Positions 1-10,499 of a stretch of DNA of 64,000 nucleotides are shown piece by piece. The DNA comes from Haliotis asinina (lineage: Eukaryota; Mollusca; Gastropoda; Lepetellida; Haliotidae): the NCBI RefSeq assembly GCF_037392515.1, contig NC_090282.1:32849054-32913053 (forward strand), written 5' to 3'. Position numbers and translations under genes: made by a program. How positions within the stretch are numbered: the stretch's first letter is position 1; each line of letters opens with the position of its first letter. The notes under the pieces are model-generated. The model saw nothing but the letters and a program-made list of their open reading frames with translations, was not told the DNA's origin and made no database searches.

Positions 1-149
1 TCGCTCAGGTACGAACCTTTTCGAGATTAAAAAGTTCAAAAGGTATGTGCGAATGTCCACTTTTGCGATTTGGTAACCTGTGTTCTGATAGGTCAGTCTC
101 AAAGGTTGCCTGACGCAACGTCCCATAGGGTTTTGTTATACTCAGGAGT

Positions 150-1110
150 AGAGCTTAATGAAAAGTTCTGAGGCAAAGTTTACTTACACTGCTACTTTCG
201 AGGCCTGATTTCTGCCTTTCGTGGCAAGTCGTCTTCAAGGGGCAGAGGAAAGCGACATTACATTCCACAAAGGTAGTCCATTCATAGTGTCTTCACCAGA
301 AGACGTTGTCGTGGCAAGACCAATCCCGGTGGTCAGTGCCGTCAGCAGGGAACGTCCCCGGAATCCCTGTAGGGTAGGGGAAGTGCCCTTACTCAGTTCA
401 CTGAAGATGTGCGCCATCAACCTTCTTTTTTATGATCACGGCCATCTTCTGATCGACGTAACTGCGACCCGATTCAACAGTCAGCTCCCATTGTACGTAT
501 CTCCCATTCCAGATCAAGGGGCATGGGCAGTCGACGCCATGTCCTTGTCATGGAACGGTCTGGACATGTACGCCTTTCCACCGCCTGATCTGCTGCCAGC
601 TGTGATAACAAAGGTCAAGCAGACAGAGGCTTCATCTGCTTTGATTGTGCCTTGGTGGCCAACCAGGACTTGGTTTCCAGACTTGCCTCGCCTCACTGAC
701 AGAAACCTGCAACAGTTACAAGAGTGGTGGTTCATCTGCACAGTTGGACCATTTGCAGAAAGCACTGAAGGCCAAATGTTTTTCTCCAAGAGTGACTTAA
801 GCTCACGCTCATCAAGTTTATACAAGATCCGTCTGTGAGGATAAGTGGATGTCTTTTGAGAAATTTTGTGCCCAGAAGTCCAAGGACCCACTGAAAGCTT
901 ATCCTCAATTCATTGTAGATTTCCTCCTTTTCCTTAGGAAGTCCTGGCATTTCAAGGGCAACACGATAGGGACTTCTTTGTGAGCTCTTGTCCAGAGCGA
1001 CAAGCAGATTTCCAAGGTGCCAGAGGCAGTCTTGTAAGAGACTATTTTTCTCATTTTCCACTACAGCAAAGGTTGAGGTTAATAGAAACACCATTGCGCT
1101 CTGACCTGTT
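150..1110 (+). mobile_element. DIRS-type (tyrosine recombinase) retrotransposon fossil, partial
   Basis: Conceptual translation of the plus strand shows the stretch typical of DIRS elements between the RNase H domain and the tyrosine recombinase: an 'ATRFNSQLPLYVSPIPD' block, an 'AVDAMSLSW...YAFPPP' block and a 'LIVPWWP...WFPDLPRL' block. It is followed by a segment resembling the start of a DIRS recombinase. Only this internal part is present; I cannot see the reverse transcriptase, the catalytic recombinase end or the element's terminal repeats. It is broken in several places and looks old. It lies just upstream of the LRRC14-like exons in the same orientation and is not part of that gene. 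Family placement rests on remembered motif order. Confidence 0.7.
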
Positions 1111-1520
1111 CAGTAAAAACTAATTTTTTGGTTAGTCCGCGTCACTTCTGTTCCTGTACATTCGTCAATACATGCGTAGCCATTCCAGAGAATGGCGAAT
1201 CTACGACTGTCTGATCTCTTTTAAGTGGAGCTTGAGGTAATATGCTTAAGACCTATGGTAAGGTAAGTATTTAAGTATCTAAAATATTTAGATTTTAATA
1301 ATATTGAGTCAATCTTTCAAGCTACACAAGACCCGGAATAGGCATTCTCAGAGCAATACATATTGTTTGATACATGTTAATTTGCATCATTCAAAAGGTG
1401 ACTCACCTTTCAAGGCCTAAGAACATATTGGCTAGCTTGCCAGATACTTCAGTGGTTGCCAGAATGATGTTAAGAACAGTATGGTGTAAAGGAATCATTA
1501 TTAACACTTTCTTCTCAAAC

Positions 1521-1612
1521 ATGTTGTTTACTGATTTGTCTGGTTGTTTACAGACCACCACTATATAGCAGTAATATTACCAAGTACGGCGTAAAACTAA
1601 ACTCACTTACTC
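1521..1612 (+). mobile_element. SINE family A, 3' part
   Basis: Matches the 3' half of the family seen complete at 8637-8883: 'gtctgg', 'ttacagaccacca', 'ctatatagc', then a 'ggcgtaaaactaaactcac' tail. It sits upstream of the LRRC14-like exon at 1841. Confidence 0.7.
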
Positions 1613-1720
1613 TTCTCAAGCACTTTGTCACCAGCCAGAACATGGCAAGGGTGCTGTTTTGACCAATAGCTTTTGTGTTCATTATGCATTGGGTTCCCAA
1701 AATTCCTTTATTTTTTTTAC

Positions 1721-1783
1721 CGGTGAAGGTCCTGGGGTAGAATATGCCCTCAGCAGCCCATGCTTACCAGAAAAGGGAACTAT
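1721..1783 (+). mobile_element. SINE family A, 5' fragment
   Basis: Contains the 'gaaggtcctggggtagaat' and 'agcccatgctta' blocks that open family A copies elsewhere in the window. The copy stops after about 60 bp. Confidence 0.65.
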
Positions 1784-1840
1784 AATTCTAGTATGTTTAC
1801 ATTGTTAAAGAGTCATCAATGATTAATTGGTCATGTTTAG

Positions 1841-3826
1841 GGCACAAGATGGTGGTTAAGATGGACATGCTGCAGTTTAGCACCAACAACGCTTTCTTCA
1901 TGGACTACCTCATCTCCAACTGCCTCCGCAGCATCACTCCACTTCGTATCCAGGTTTCCACTTTACATATCAGGTGAGGCAGTTTCTGGTATATGGCGAA
2001 CTGGTTCATTCACTTGTCTGTGTTTCGTTCATAACTGATTTTTTTACAGAGCGTAGTTCATGTTTTTAGTTCATGTATTGTGTCAGGGGAAAAGGGCTTG
2101 CATGTGTGGGAGTGTACTGTGTGTGAGTGTGTCATATCTATTTAGACTGGCTATACTAATCCAGAGTCATCCAGACTGGGACTAGGAAGCCACACACTCA
2201 AGTGCTCATGGCTGTATATGTGCATGGTTAAAAGCCATGTAAGGGACCATTCATAATTTAAGGCTAGGTGAGGTGATGATGATTTTTATAGAGTTGTATG
2301 TACAATGTGAATACACCACCCACCCATCCTAAAAATTAATGTACAAAGTAAGTGACCGCCCTGCTTGTCATGTACAAAATCAGTCAACACACCCTCCAGA
2401 ACTCCTTCCCCACCCTTTTCCCCAGAAGAAAATGAATGGCAACACCCCCGCTCCACCATAAACTATGAATGGACCTGATTAAAATATTAGTCATTTTCAG
2501 TGTTTTTCTGCATCAACCCTTCCAAAGGTTTGTAATTTTGTTTATCATGGAGTTTTTTTTCAGACTAACAGTGTATGTTATGTTGCAGGTCGGAACTGAT
2601 GGTTGGAGATGAGATCATGGACTCATTAGCTCCTTTCATTGTCCTACGAGGCCAAGATGTTGAGGTATGCTAGTTGAATGCGACTTCCTCTTTTGACAGT
2701 GAGCTAAAATCATCAATTGGCATTTAGCTGGATAGTTGATGCTTAGTCAGCATTTCCAAGTCTTTATCATGGCAGATAATCATGACCGTCTTGAGATTGC
2801 ATCGTATGGTGATGTTTAGCAGTTTACTTGTCCCCAGAAGAGCCTGAATTTGTACAAGCGCTTTTGACTATTTACTATTAATACTTTTAACTATTGCAAA
2901 ACTTTGGAAGAACAGGCTGTCTTATGGGCTTGTTGCAAGATTATGTTGTGCAGTGATATTTTAGATGGTTAATTTACAAGAATGATGCTTCTACTTTTCA
3001 GACCCTGGAAGGAATATCTCTCCGACAACTTGAAGAAAATGTGTTCTTCATTATTGCACCTGATCTAAAAAAATTTGCAAATTTGCGCTCACTTGATCTA
3101 CAAGACTGTAATATATACCTTCACGAGGGAAAAACACGAAGCTGTACAACTGGCAGACAACAAATTGTAAACACACTCCATTGCTTTGAACATCTTGTGA
3201 GATTAGACATTGGCTTCAACTACATTGTAGGTTGCTTAGGGGAGGTGTTGGATGCTTTGCAAAGACCCTTAGAATATCTCAGTATTAGGGGCTGTGACAT
3301 TAACGAAGAGGATCTGGACTCACTGGCCAAGTCTAAACACGCCCCTCATCTTCGTGAACTAAATGTCAGCAAACTGTGTCAGTTCATGATCTTTGATACA
3401 AGGAGAATAGCTCCATCCTATCTCCTGAAGATTCTCAAACAATTCCCACAACTAACAATCCTCAATTTGTCCCAGAACCATTTATCAGACTCCTCGGTGC
3501 CTGAGTTCTGCCACACTCTGACAAGAACTTTAAGGAAGTTGAAAATGTTGGACATCTCAGCAAATGTGCTTACATCAGAGAACCAGCTAGACATTACACG
3601 GGCTTGTGCTAACATTAGTAGTATGCAAAAACTGAAGTTAACATGTGTGTCTGGCTTCGTGGAAGAAGCCGAACAGCCCCTGAACATGGATAACAACTGT
3701 GAAATGAAACAAAAGCTGGTGAAACTGTTGGACGCCATGGGGCGAGGGGATGTAGTCATTGAGGTGGTGAAACTTTCACAGGCAATATTTGTGGACTTTG
3801 TCGACTTCATGGACATTCTCAGGTGA
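1841..3826 (+). CDS. LRRC14-like leucine-rich repeat protein (PRAME family), 3' exons
   Basis: Three exons can be joined: 1841-1973 (enters in phase 1), 2589-2664 and 3002-3826, with acceptors ending in AG and GTGAGG/GTATGC donors. They give 343 residues ending in a stop at 3824-3826. The repeat core has the LxxLxLxxC pattern ('LRSLDLQDCNI', 'LTILNLSQNHL', 'LKMLDISANVL'). A block 'RPLEYLSIRGCDINEEDL' followed by 'SKHAPHLRELNVS' matches the region remembered from human LRRC14 ('SPLESLELAFCALLPEDL', 'SPHAAHLKKLDLS'). Human LRRC14 is about 490 residues, so some 150 N-terminal residues are missing and should be encoded further left or in an exon I did not recognise. Family members are linked to cullin-2 ubiquitin ligases and NF-kB signalling; a role here is inference only. 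An alternative end, with the final CTCAG used as a donor at 3823, cannot be excluded. Confidence 0.8.
2290..2475. repeat. Dispersed C-rich repeat, copy 1
   Basis: A run of short blocks, 'gtacaaagtaagtga', 'cacccaccc'-like C-rich tracts, 'caacacccccgc' and 'tgaatgg', reappears in the same order at 60965-61150. It lies in the intron between the first two visible LRRC14-like exons. I do not recognise the family. Confidence 0.5.
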
Positions 3827-6800
3827 AATCTGCATCTAACTCAGGTGCTGTGTTCGTTCTCAGGTTATTCTCAATAGATGTGCAAGAATCATGTTCTAAA
3901 CATGTTCTAAATGACAAAGTGAAGTTGAGGTTAGTATGGTTAAGCTAGGATGTTACTTAACCCTTGTTAGGCATGTTTGGTGGAGGTGTTCCATCCACAG
4001 AACCTTAGGGGCATGTCTATCATAGTTGCTTATCTTTTCCCAAAGAAACAAGCTTGTGCCATGACCACTCAGTGACATTCAAGTGGATTGTCCATCTATC
4101 GTACTCAAAAGAAGTTAAATCACTCCCCATTCTTTGTTATATGTAAGAACGGGGTGTTTTCTAACTGTGTTTGAGTGGTACACCTCATATTTGCTCAATC
4201 AGGCTTTCAATGAAACATGTGCCGAACATGTGATAAGAATTCCATTTGTTCTGAATGTACAGTTTTAATCATCTATGCTCCGCACTCTTAGTGAACATGT
4301 CATACATATCACTCTTGTTTACTGTTCAGCATACGGTTTATAAATCCAGTTTGTTCCCTGAAAGTAAGGGGTTCTCTTTCATCTTCTAAAATAACATCTG
4401 TGCATTGTCTAAAAGAGCTGCAAATATGGTATGCCTGTCAGACAGGCAACATTAAAAGGTTAAAGAGAATGTTTCATTTTTTGAATGGTACTATTACTGA
4501 AAACACAGCACTTCGACAATAACACCAAGACTCCATTCCTCAAAGTAATCTTGCAGCTACTGTTGTTGTAATGAGACCTTTTGTGAGACTTGAAATTACG
4601 TTATCAGTAAGACTGACTTGAATATGATCTCTTTCAACTGAACTGGCTGGGGCAGTACTATACCATCATTAAGACATGTCTTGGAATAATACTTTGGACA
4701 TGTTAGTAGGTGAATGTGATGCATAAACCAATACCAGTATTTCAGTGATTTGCAAGCAAGCACTATTCTAATCTTAAAACACTCACAACTTAACCTGTAC
4801 AATGACATGAGAGTATTTGTATCCATATAGAAGTTGGATGTTACCATGACAATGAGTACAAGTATGGGTAACGGAATGTTTATCTCTTTGTCGCAAGGTA
4901 AATATAAGATAACAGTAAGTTTTCTGTATAGATAATTTTCAGAAACATTGTTATTGCATCCGCAATATACAAACATCAATACTTCAAACCCATGACTTAT
5001 TTTCAGTGTTCAAGCTGTTGCTGACCTTCATTCTTTGAGGATGGCAGTTTGAAGGCTCAAAGCCACTAATCCAATATCTAGTTCAAGTTTCCATAGCATA
5101 TTTACAATGTCCAGTGCAATAAGAAATAATTCCTGTTTGGTTCTGGATCCCAAACAATGGTCATAGATCTGTACATTTTGCACAAAATCGTGTTATGCTC
5201 TTTCTGATAATATCAGAAACTGCATGATGACTACCAGTGTCCAGCATCTGCATCAATAGTTTGGTATGTGATTTTCTTGTACAAAATATTATTTGATCAC
5301 TTCAACTTCACTGTTGAATACTTCAAGTGTTTTCATGTAACTGACATATTTCTTGATTACTTTGACAGGGAGTCTCAGATTGACACTAAAAGTGTCAGTG
5401 TTGCAGAAAACAGGCTCTTTTGAGATGTGGTATATGTTGTCTGTCCCTGTATAACAGATATGAGAGAGTTGCTGATTGCATCCTTTGGGCACACCAGTAT
5501 TTAAGTCCTGCATTTTTACAGTTGTTTCTTGGCCTGCCATTACCATCTGTGCTGTACAGTTTCTAAAAAGTGGAAACATCTTAGACATTCATCACACTCT
5601 TTCCTCACACATTCGAATCATGCCAACTAATACTGGTCAGGGAGCGTGAATGAAGTGTCACTCTATGACATTCCTCTGAACCGCTTTCTCAGATGTAAGG
5701 ACGTGTACAAAAACCAAATTACTCATTGTTGGGATCATTATTTGAAAATGATTACAAACAAGTCTCGTTAATCCAACCTCTGTTTATTCGACACTTGGCT
5801 TTATTTGATGCTTTTGTTGGTAACAAATTGAATAAATATAATTTAGTCTCAGTTTAGTCTGACATCCTTGTTAATTCAACAATTTGCTGTGCAATGGGCA
5901 TTGTGGGATTAACGAGACTTGACTATTTTTTAATATTATGCCCTGCCTTAAAACCATTCCAGCTAGTTTTAATTTTGAAGGGTTAGAATTTTCATCCTTT
6001 CATTGGGGTCAAGAAAAGTGTCAGAGTTTGTTGGAGTTTTGCTGCACCTAATGGTGATTTCACAAGGGCTGAGAATTTGCAAGCTTTTCCTGACATCTGG
6101 ACCTTGTTTGTCAAAGCAGTCATGGTGCAGTGAACACAGTTAGAACTGTGACTGTAAACAAACACCTACATGATCAGTGCTGAGATAGTGTTTAGAATGT
6201 GAAGTCCAAACAGCCTAATGACAACATTGGAGGGTGTGGGGATGAGTGTAAAGAGGCACAGTACCTCTTCTATTGAGGTGATTGGAAATGGTCAGTTTTG
6301 AGAGCCGCAGGCATAATCTGCTTCCTGCATAATCGGTGTCATCTGTGGAGACTTATCTATACTGTGCTTGCTGCTTGTTCATCATTATCACTGCTTACAA
6401 ACATGGTAAGTTTCTTATTAAAAGACTGATAACTTCATTATCATGAGAAATCTTTAGATATAGTATTAAGTCCTGTCCAATAAGTTTTCCTTTTTCTGAT
6501 CCAGCACATTCCTTACCTTCTTAAGTTTTTCTCTGAAAGAATTGTCACACTAGACAGATTCAGTTATTTTATGATAAAGGGTTTGAAACTGTATGAATTG
6601 AAACTGTATGAAGAACCTGTTGCAGAGAATCATGAAAGCTTAAGAAATTTGCAATTTTCTTTGGATCTTTATGGAACTGCTTGGTTTCAGCAAACTGGGA
6701 TAATGGTATGCTTCTGTAAAGGCAGTGAACTCTAATTATGGCAAAATGTGTTGCTAGGTGATTACACTGTGCCATTCAGAAAGTGGTGAAATGTAGCATG

Positions 6801-7820
6801 TTATATTTGGGATTACACTTTCTCAGCAAGGTACACATTTGTAGCATGTTATATCTCAGTAAGGTACAGATTCTTGTACAAAAGTGAAAGAATCTACTTT
6901 GCTCATAAAGTGTCATCTCACACATAACATGTTATTCTGTTACTCAGCATGATCATCAAAAAGGATTTTCAGCTGAGACAACAGTGCTAATTGTGTCCAT
7001 CCTTCAAACAAGTGCTGTATGGTTTACTAGTATTTATGTATATAATATATTAGTTATAACAGTTGGGGAATTTCATAATTATCCAAGGTTCTTTAATTAT
7101 CAGCCACACTTTGGGGCAAAATAATTCTTACGAATTAAAGAGCTCTGTGCATGATGTGTAGATTCCAAACTGTACATGATACTACAGTCATGACTAAATG
7201 AAAGGTAGACATCATATTTAAAATAGAATAAAACATGCATGTCATGTCTCCTGGACATTCCATGGTACCACTGTGATGGAAGTGTGCACCTGTCAGGTCA
7301 GCTCACACCATTTTCTTTATTTCATTAGAAAATATGGTACAAGATTTGTCGAGAGCAGTGTTTATGTGATAATTATGAAATGCCCCAATGCATCATTTTG
7401 TGTGATCACAGCCAATGTCTTTGTTTTCAGACTTACAAATACCCAAACACAATACCTCAATTAAACTGTATGTGTACATTTCCAGAAGGTAGACACTGTA
7501 GCAATGACATATTAGGAAAATGGCTCAGTTTGATAAATTTCAAGTTTGGAACCTGGAGGGGTGTTAAATTTTTTCCGGCAGCTGAAGGTTTTGTGCCTCC
7601 TGATGAGGTACATGTCATTTTAGATACAAGCAGTTGAAAAGAATTGTTCAAAGATCAGTAGTGAACCCATCTTTTGTGTCAAATGAACAGAGTATCTGTA
7701 TTTTGGGGTGTTATGTACAGTAAATGATCAAAAGTGAAAGTTCCGTTGACTTTCATATTAATTTTGTGAAGCATAAATAATTTTCATGAATTTAATATTC
7801 ATTGAATCTAGGTAAAATTT
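3827..7820. other. Spacer downstream of the LRRC14-like gene, no gene seen
   Basis: AT-rich DNA with only short chance reading frames. Frames of about 100-130 codons on the minus strand (4596-4979 and 5289-5588) show no domain, no splice partner and no composition bias. A short palindrome 'gcctgtcagacaggc' occurs near 4433. Nothing else is supported. Confidence 0.5.
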
Positions 7821-7821
7821 T

Positions 7822-7941
7822 ACACATTTATAGATGATCATCGTAGTTACATCAGCATAATTTCTGATTAATTTTCCCTTGTATATATTTTGTATTAATC
7901 AGAAATTATGTTGTAGCTACGATGATTATCCACAAATGTGT
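7822..7941. repeat. 120-bp near-perfect palindrome (MITE-like or hairpin)
   Basis: The left arm, from 'acacatttatagatgatca' through 'atcgtagttac' to 'tttctgattaat', is mirrored by 'attaatcagaaa', 'gtagctacgat' and 'tgattatccacaaatgtgt' on the right. The arms are about 50 bp with a few mismatches around a loop of about 20 bp. There is no reading frame inside, so a miniature non-autonomous transposon or a transcribed hairpin are the options. Confidence 0.75.
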
Positions 7942-7960
7942 TTCCACCTTTGGCCAGGTT

Positions 7961-8085
7961 GTAGTCAAATGGTTGAAGTGTTTATTTGTTACTGCAAAGG
8001 CCCGAGTTTGATACCCAAATTGGTACAGTATGTGAACACTACTTTCTCTGGTAAACCCTAGCATGATATTAATGGAGTATAAATG
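7961..8085 (+). mobile_element. SINE family B (tRNA-derived), diverged copy
   Basis: 'ggttgaagtgtttatttgttact' followed by 'gcccgagtttgatacccaaattgg' corresponds to the A-box and B-box parts of the tRNA-like head seen at 21229. The 3' tail is diverged. It starts about 20 bp after the 7822-7941 palindrome. Confidence 0.5.
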
Positions 8086-8596
8086 CAGAATAAACCATTT
8101 CAAATAAGAGGAAGATTCCATAGTCTTCTGTAGATGAATCTATAGGGTCTTCTGTTGTAAGTTTATATTTAGCCTGAGGATCCAGATACTTTAGGTTGGT
8201 ACTTTGTTTGGGTCCTGTAAATCTGAATGTGACAATGTTTATTGTGCGTGTGTTGAAACACAAGGCTTGTGTTTGAACTTTCACTGAGCATGTGTCTGTT
8301 TCATGTTTATGTTTGTCTTTTTTGAAAAGAAACATGGGGATATTCAGAACTTTTGATATAAAAGATGTTTATGAAATATGCTTGTTGTTATTTGCTAAAC
8401 ATCTTATATCTATTCTATTATAGTGCCTTTTGCACTAGTGGTGTTCAGATTAATTGAAATGTTCGAAGAATGGTCACACTGACCAAACAGAAGCTCCAGA
8501 TAAGATTTCGCTCATGAGGGTACTGTACCCACTGTAGCTTTTAGGAGTGGGTGTTGTCAAAGAGTAAACCATTTCAATACGTTTCTTTAAGAACTT

Positions 8597-8598
<2 letters not shown>

Positions 8599-8636
<38 letters not shown>
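8599..8636. repeat. (TA)n microsatellite
   Basis: About 19 uninterrupted TA units directly abut the 5' end of the SINE at 8637; TA/'tatata' also follows the SINE, consistent with insertion into a TA tract. Confidence 0.95.
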
Positions 8637-8637
<1 letters not shown>

Positions 8638-8883
8638 TCCCGTGAAGGTCCCGGGGTAGAATAGGCCCTCAGCAAACCATGCTTGCCATAAAAGGAGACT
8701 AACGGGATCGGATGGTCATCCTGGCTGACTTGGTAGACACACATCATCGGTTCCCAACTGCGCAGATTGATGTCCATGTTGTTGTTCACTGGATTGTCTG
8801 GTCCAGACTCGATTATTTACAGACCACCGTCATATAGCTGAGATATTGCTGAGTGCAGCATAAAACTCAACTCACTCACTCAC
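8637..8883 (+). mobile_element. SINE family A, full-length copy
   Basis: About 247 bp used here as the reference copy. Blocks in order: 'gaaggtcccggggtagaat', 'accatgcttgccataaaag', 'actaacgggatcgg', 'ttcccaactgcgcagatt', 'tggattgtctggtccagac', 'tcgattatttacagacca', 'catatagctgagatattgct', then 'taaaactcaactcactcac'. At least eight further copies or pieces occur in the window. I see no clear tRNA A and B boxes at its 5' end, so the promoter type is uncertain. The 3' tail resembles that of family B. Confidence 0.85.
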
Positions 8884-8884
8884 A

Positions 8885-9955
8885 TATATATAAACGATCT
8901 ATTTGTTTCAATATATGTCCAAAGTCCACCGAAATTCTGTCCCCCTTGTCTGATTAATGTGTTCAGCAGATTCGATGTATCCCCTCTTCCAATATAATAA
9001 TAACACATACGCACACACTGCTGTGGGTATTTCTTTCATTGTACTTAGCTGAGTATATGTCACTCAGTAAGTTTACTAAGCAGTTATATGCTGCCTTATG
9101 CCATACCTAATCGGAGCCAGCTTAAATATAATGGAAATGATTTCATAAAAAAATCAATCATGAGTTAGTTACAGTACAACACAAGTCCTATAAAAACCCA
9201 ACAAATTTACAGAAACGGATCTTTCCAGTACGCAATCGATTTTTATAGAATTATTCTGTACGCACACGTTTCAAACTTTTGGGTATCTAACATTTAAAAT
9301 GAGTAACTGGTACGCAGGAATTATTTTTCAAGGCGTAATTGGACATTTTCTATGGGTGTTTTACCTAGATACGCAACGTATCTGGGCCCCTGGCCAAAGG
9401 ACCAAGCAGTCGATCTCACCACATAATCGAACACAAACAATTTTGTGTTAGTGTTTGAAACACTTGACTTGTTCGAAGTTGCCAAGGCCTGAAAACGTGT
9501 TTATATCTTAGAAAACACACTTCACTAACTGAAAAGTTTCTTGAAAATATTTCTTGAAGACTCCAGGAAATTTATGTTCATGATATAATTGTCATCACTT
9601 TAACGTAGCAAGCCGCATCATGTTAACATATGCACAATAACAACAATAATCTGGAAAATGACGCTAACCAATTTTTTTCGATGCTTTGTCGTTGGTAATG
9701 AAGCAGTCAGTTGTGAGATTTCTACCAGTTCGCAACACTACTGTCCACTTCCCGTGCCTTAATTCATGGGCATCCTCACAGGCGTTCTTAATGAGCCTGA
9801 ATTATTTGTCTCTGTGGGCGAAATACTCTTAACAATATACACTTTGATTACTAAAAATGAGCTTTCAGCCAGTAATACTTTCTTTGTCTTTTGGCAATGG
9901 CCAGTGAAAATATCTGTAGCGATGACCACGTGGCTAATAGGAAATAATTGTTCTG
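8885..9955. other. Intergenic DNA, no gene seen
   Basis: No reading frame with domain signal on either strand. Between 9220 and 9400 'tacgca' recurs several times, which may reflect an unrecognised repeat. Nothing further supported. Confidence 0.4.
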
Positions 9956-9959
9956 TGTT

Positions 9960-10110
9960 ACTTCGTAGTCAATGCAACCTCGATATCTCCAGGATATGCT
10001 TTCCGATAAGTCTCCACTATACCCTGGGCACATCTACGGCTCAGTCCGATAAATGTATTACCTCCCTTGGCTGGCTTTTTATCCAATCAGGTGTCTACGC
10101 TGGGAAGTTT
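9960..10110 (-). repeat. Dispersed repeat E, copy on minus strand
   Basis: Read on the minus strand this segment carries 'gccaagggaggtaata', 'agggtatagtggagactt' and 'ctggagatat' in the same order as the plus-strand copies at 10310-10490 and 46195-46385. With the 10310 copy it forms an inverted pair about 200 bp apart. Family not recognised; the pair could be terminal inverted repeats of one element or two separate insertions. Confidence 0.65.
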
Positions 10111-10309
10111 AGCGAACCAATCTCAACTGACTTTCGCTTTTTAAATTATCTAACCGATTAAACTTGGCAAAACAAACCATGCAGAGGTTCTCTGAAAGAG
10201 GTCGAAGGAGTTTTTGTATACATTTTAAAATGTTTCGGACATATATATTTGTCTGTATGATGCCCCCCAGATCTGAGTCGCACTGTGAGCAACCCTTCGC
10301 AGTTGTGAT

Positions 10310-10490
10310 CGCTACCGTTGACACAGGCAAGCTCGGTTATAACGGCGGCCTAGCTGACTGGCTCCTGTGAGAAAGCGGAGCCAGCAAAGGGAGGTAATAA
10401 AATTATCGGGCCGACCCGTAGATGCGTCCAGGGTATAGTGGAGACTTATCGGAATGCATACCTTGGAGATATTGAAGATGTAGTTAATGC
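10310..10490 (+). repeat. Dispersed repeat E, plus-strand copy
   Basis: Contains 'ggcaagctcggttataac', 'ggagccagcaaagggaggta' and 'agggtatagtggagactt', closely matching 46195-46385 and the inverted copy at 9960-10110. Confidence 0.75.
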
Positions 10491-10499
10491 GGAAACAGG

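Noticed and set aside
4596-4979. A 127-codon minus-strand frame
   Set aside because: The peptide is rich in residues expected from AT-rich random DNA and matches nothing I know.
5289-5588. A 99-codon minus-strand frame
   Set aside because: No recognisable domain, no start or splice context and ordinary AT-rich composition; most likely chance.
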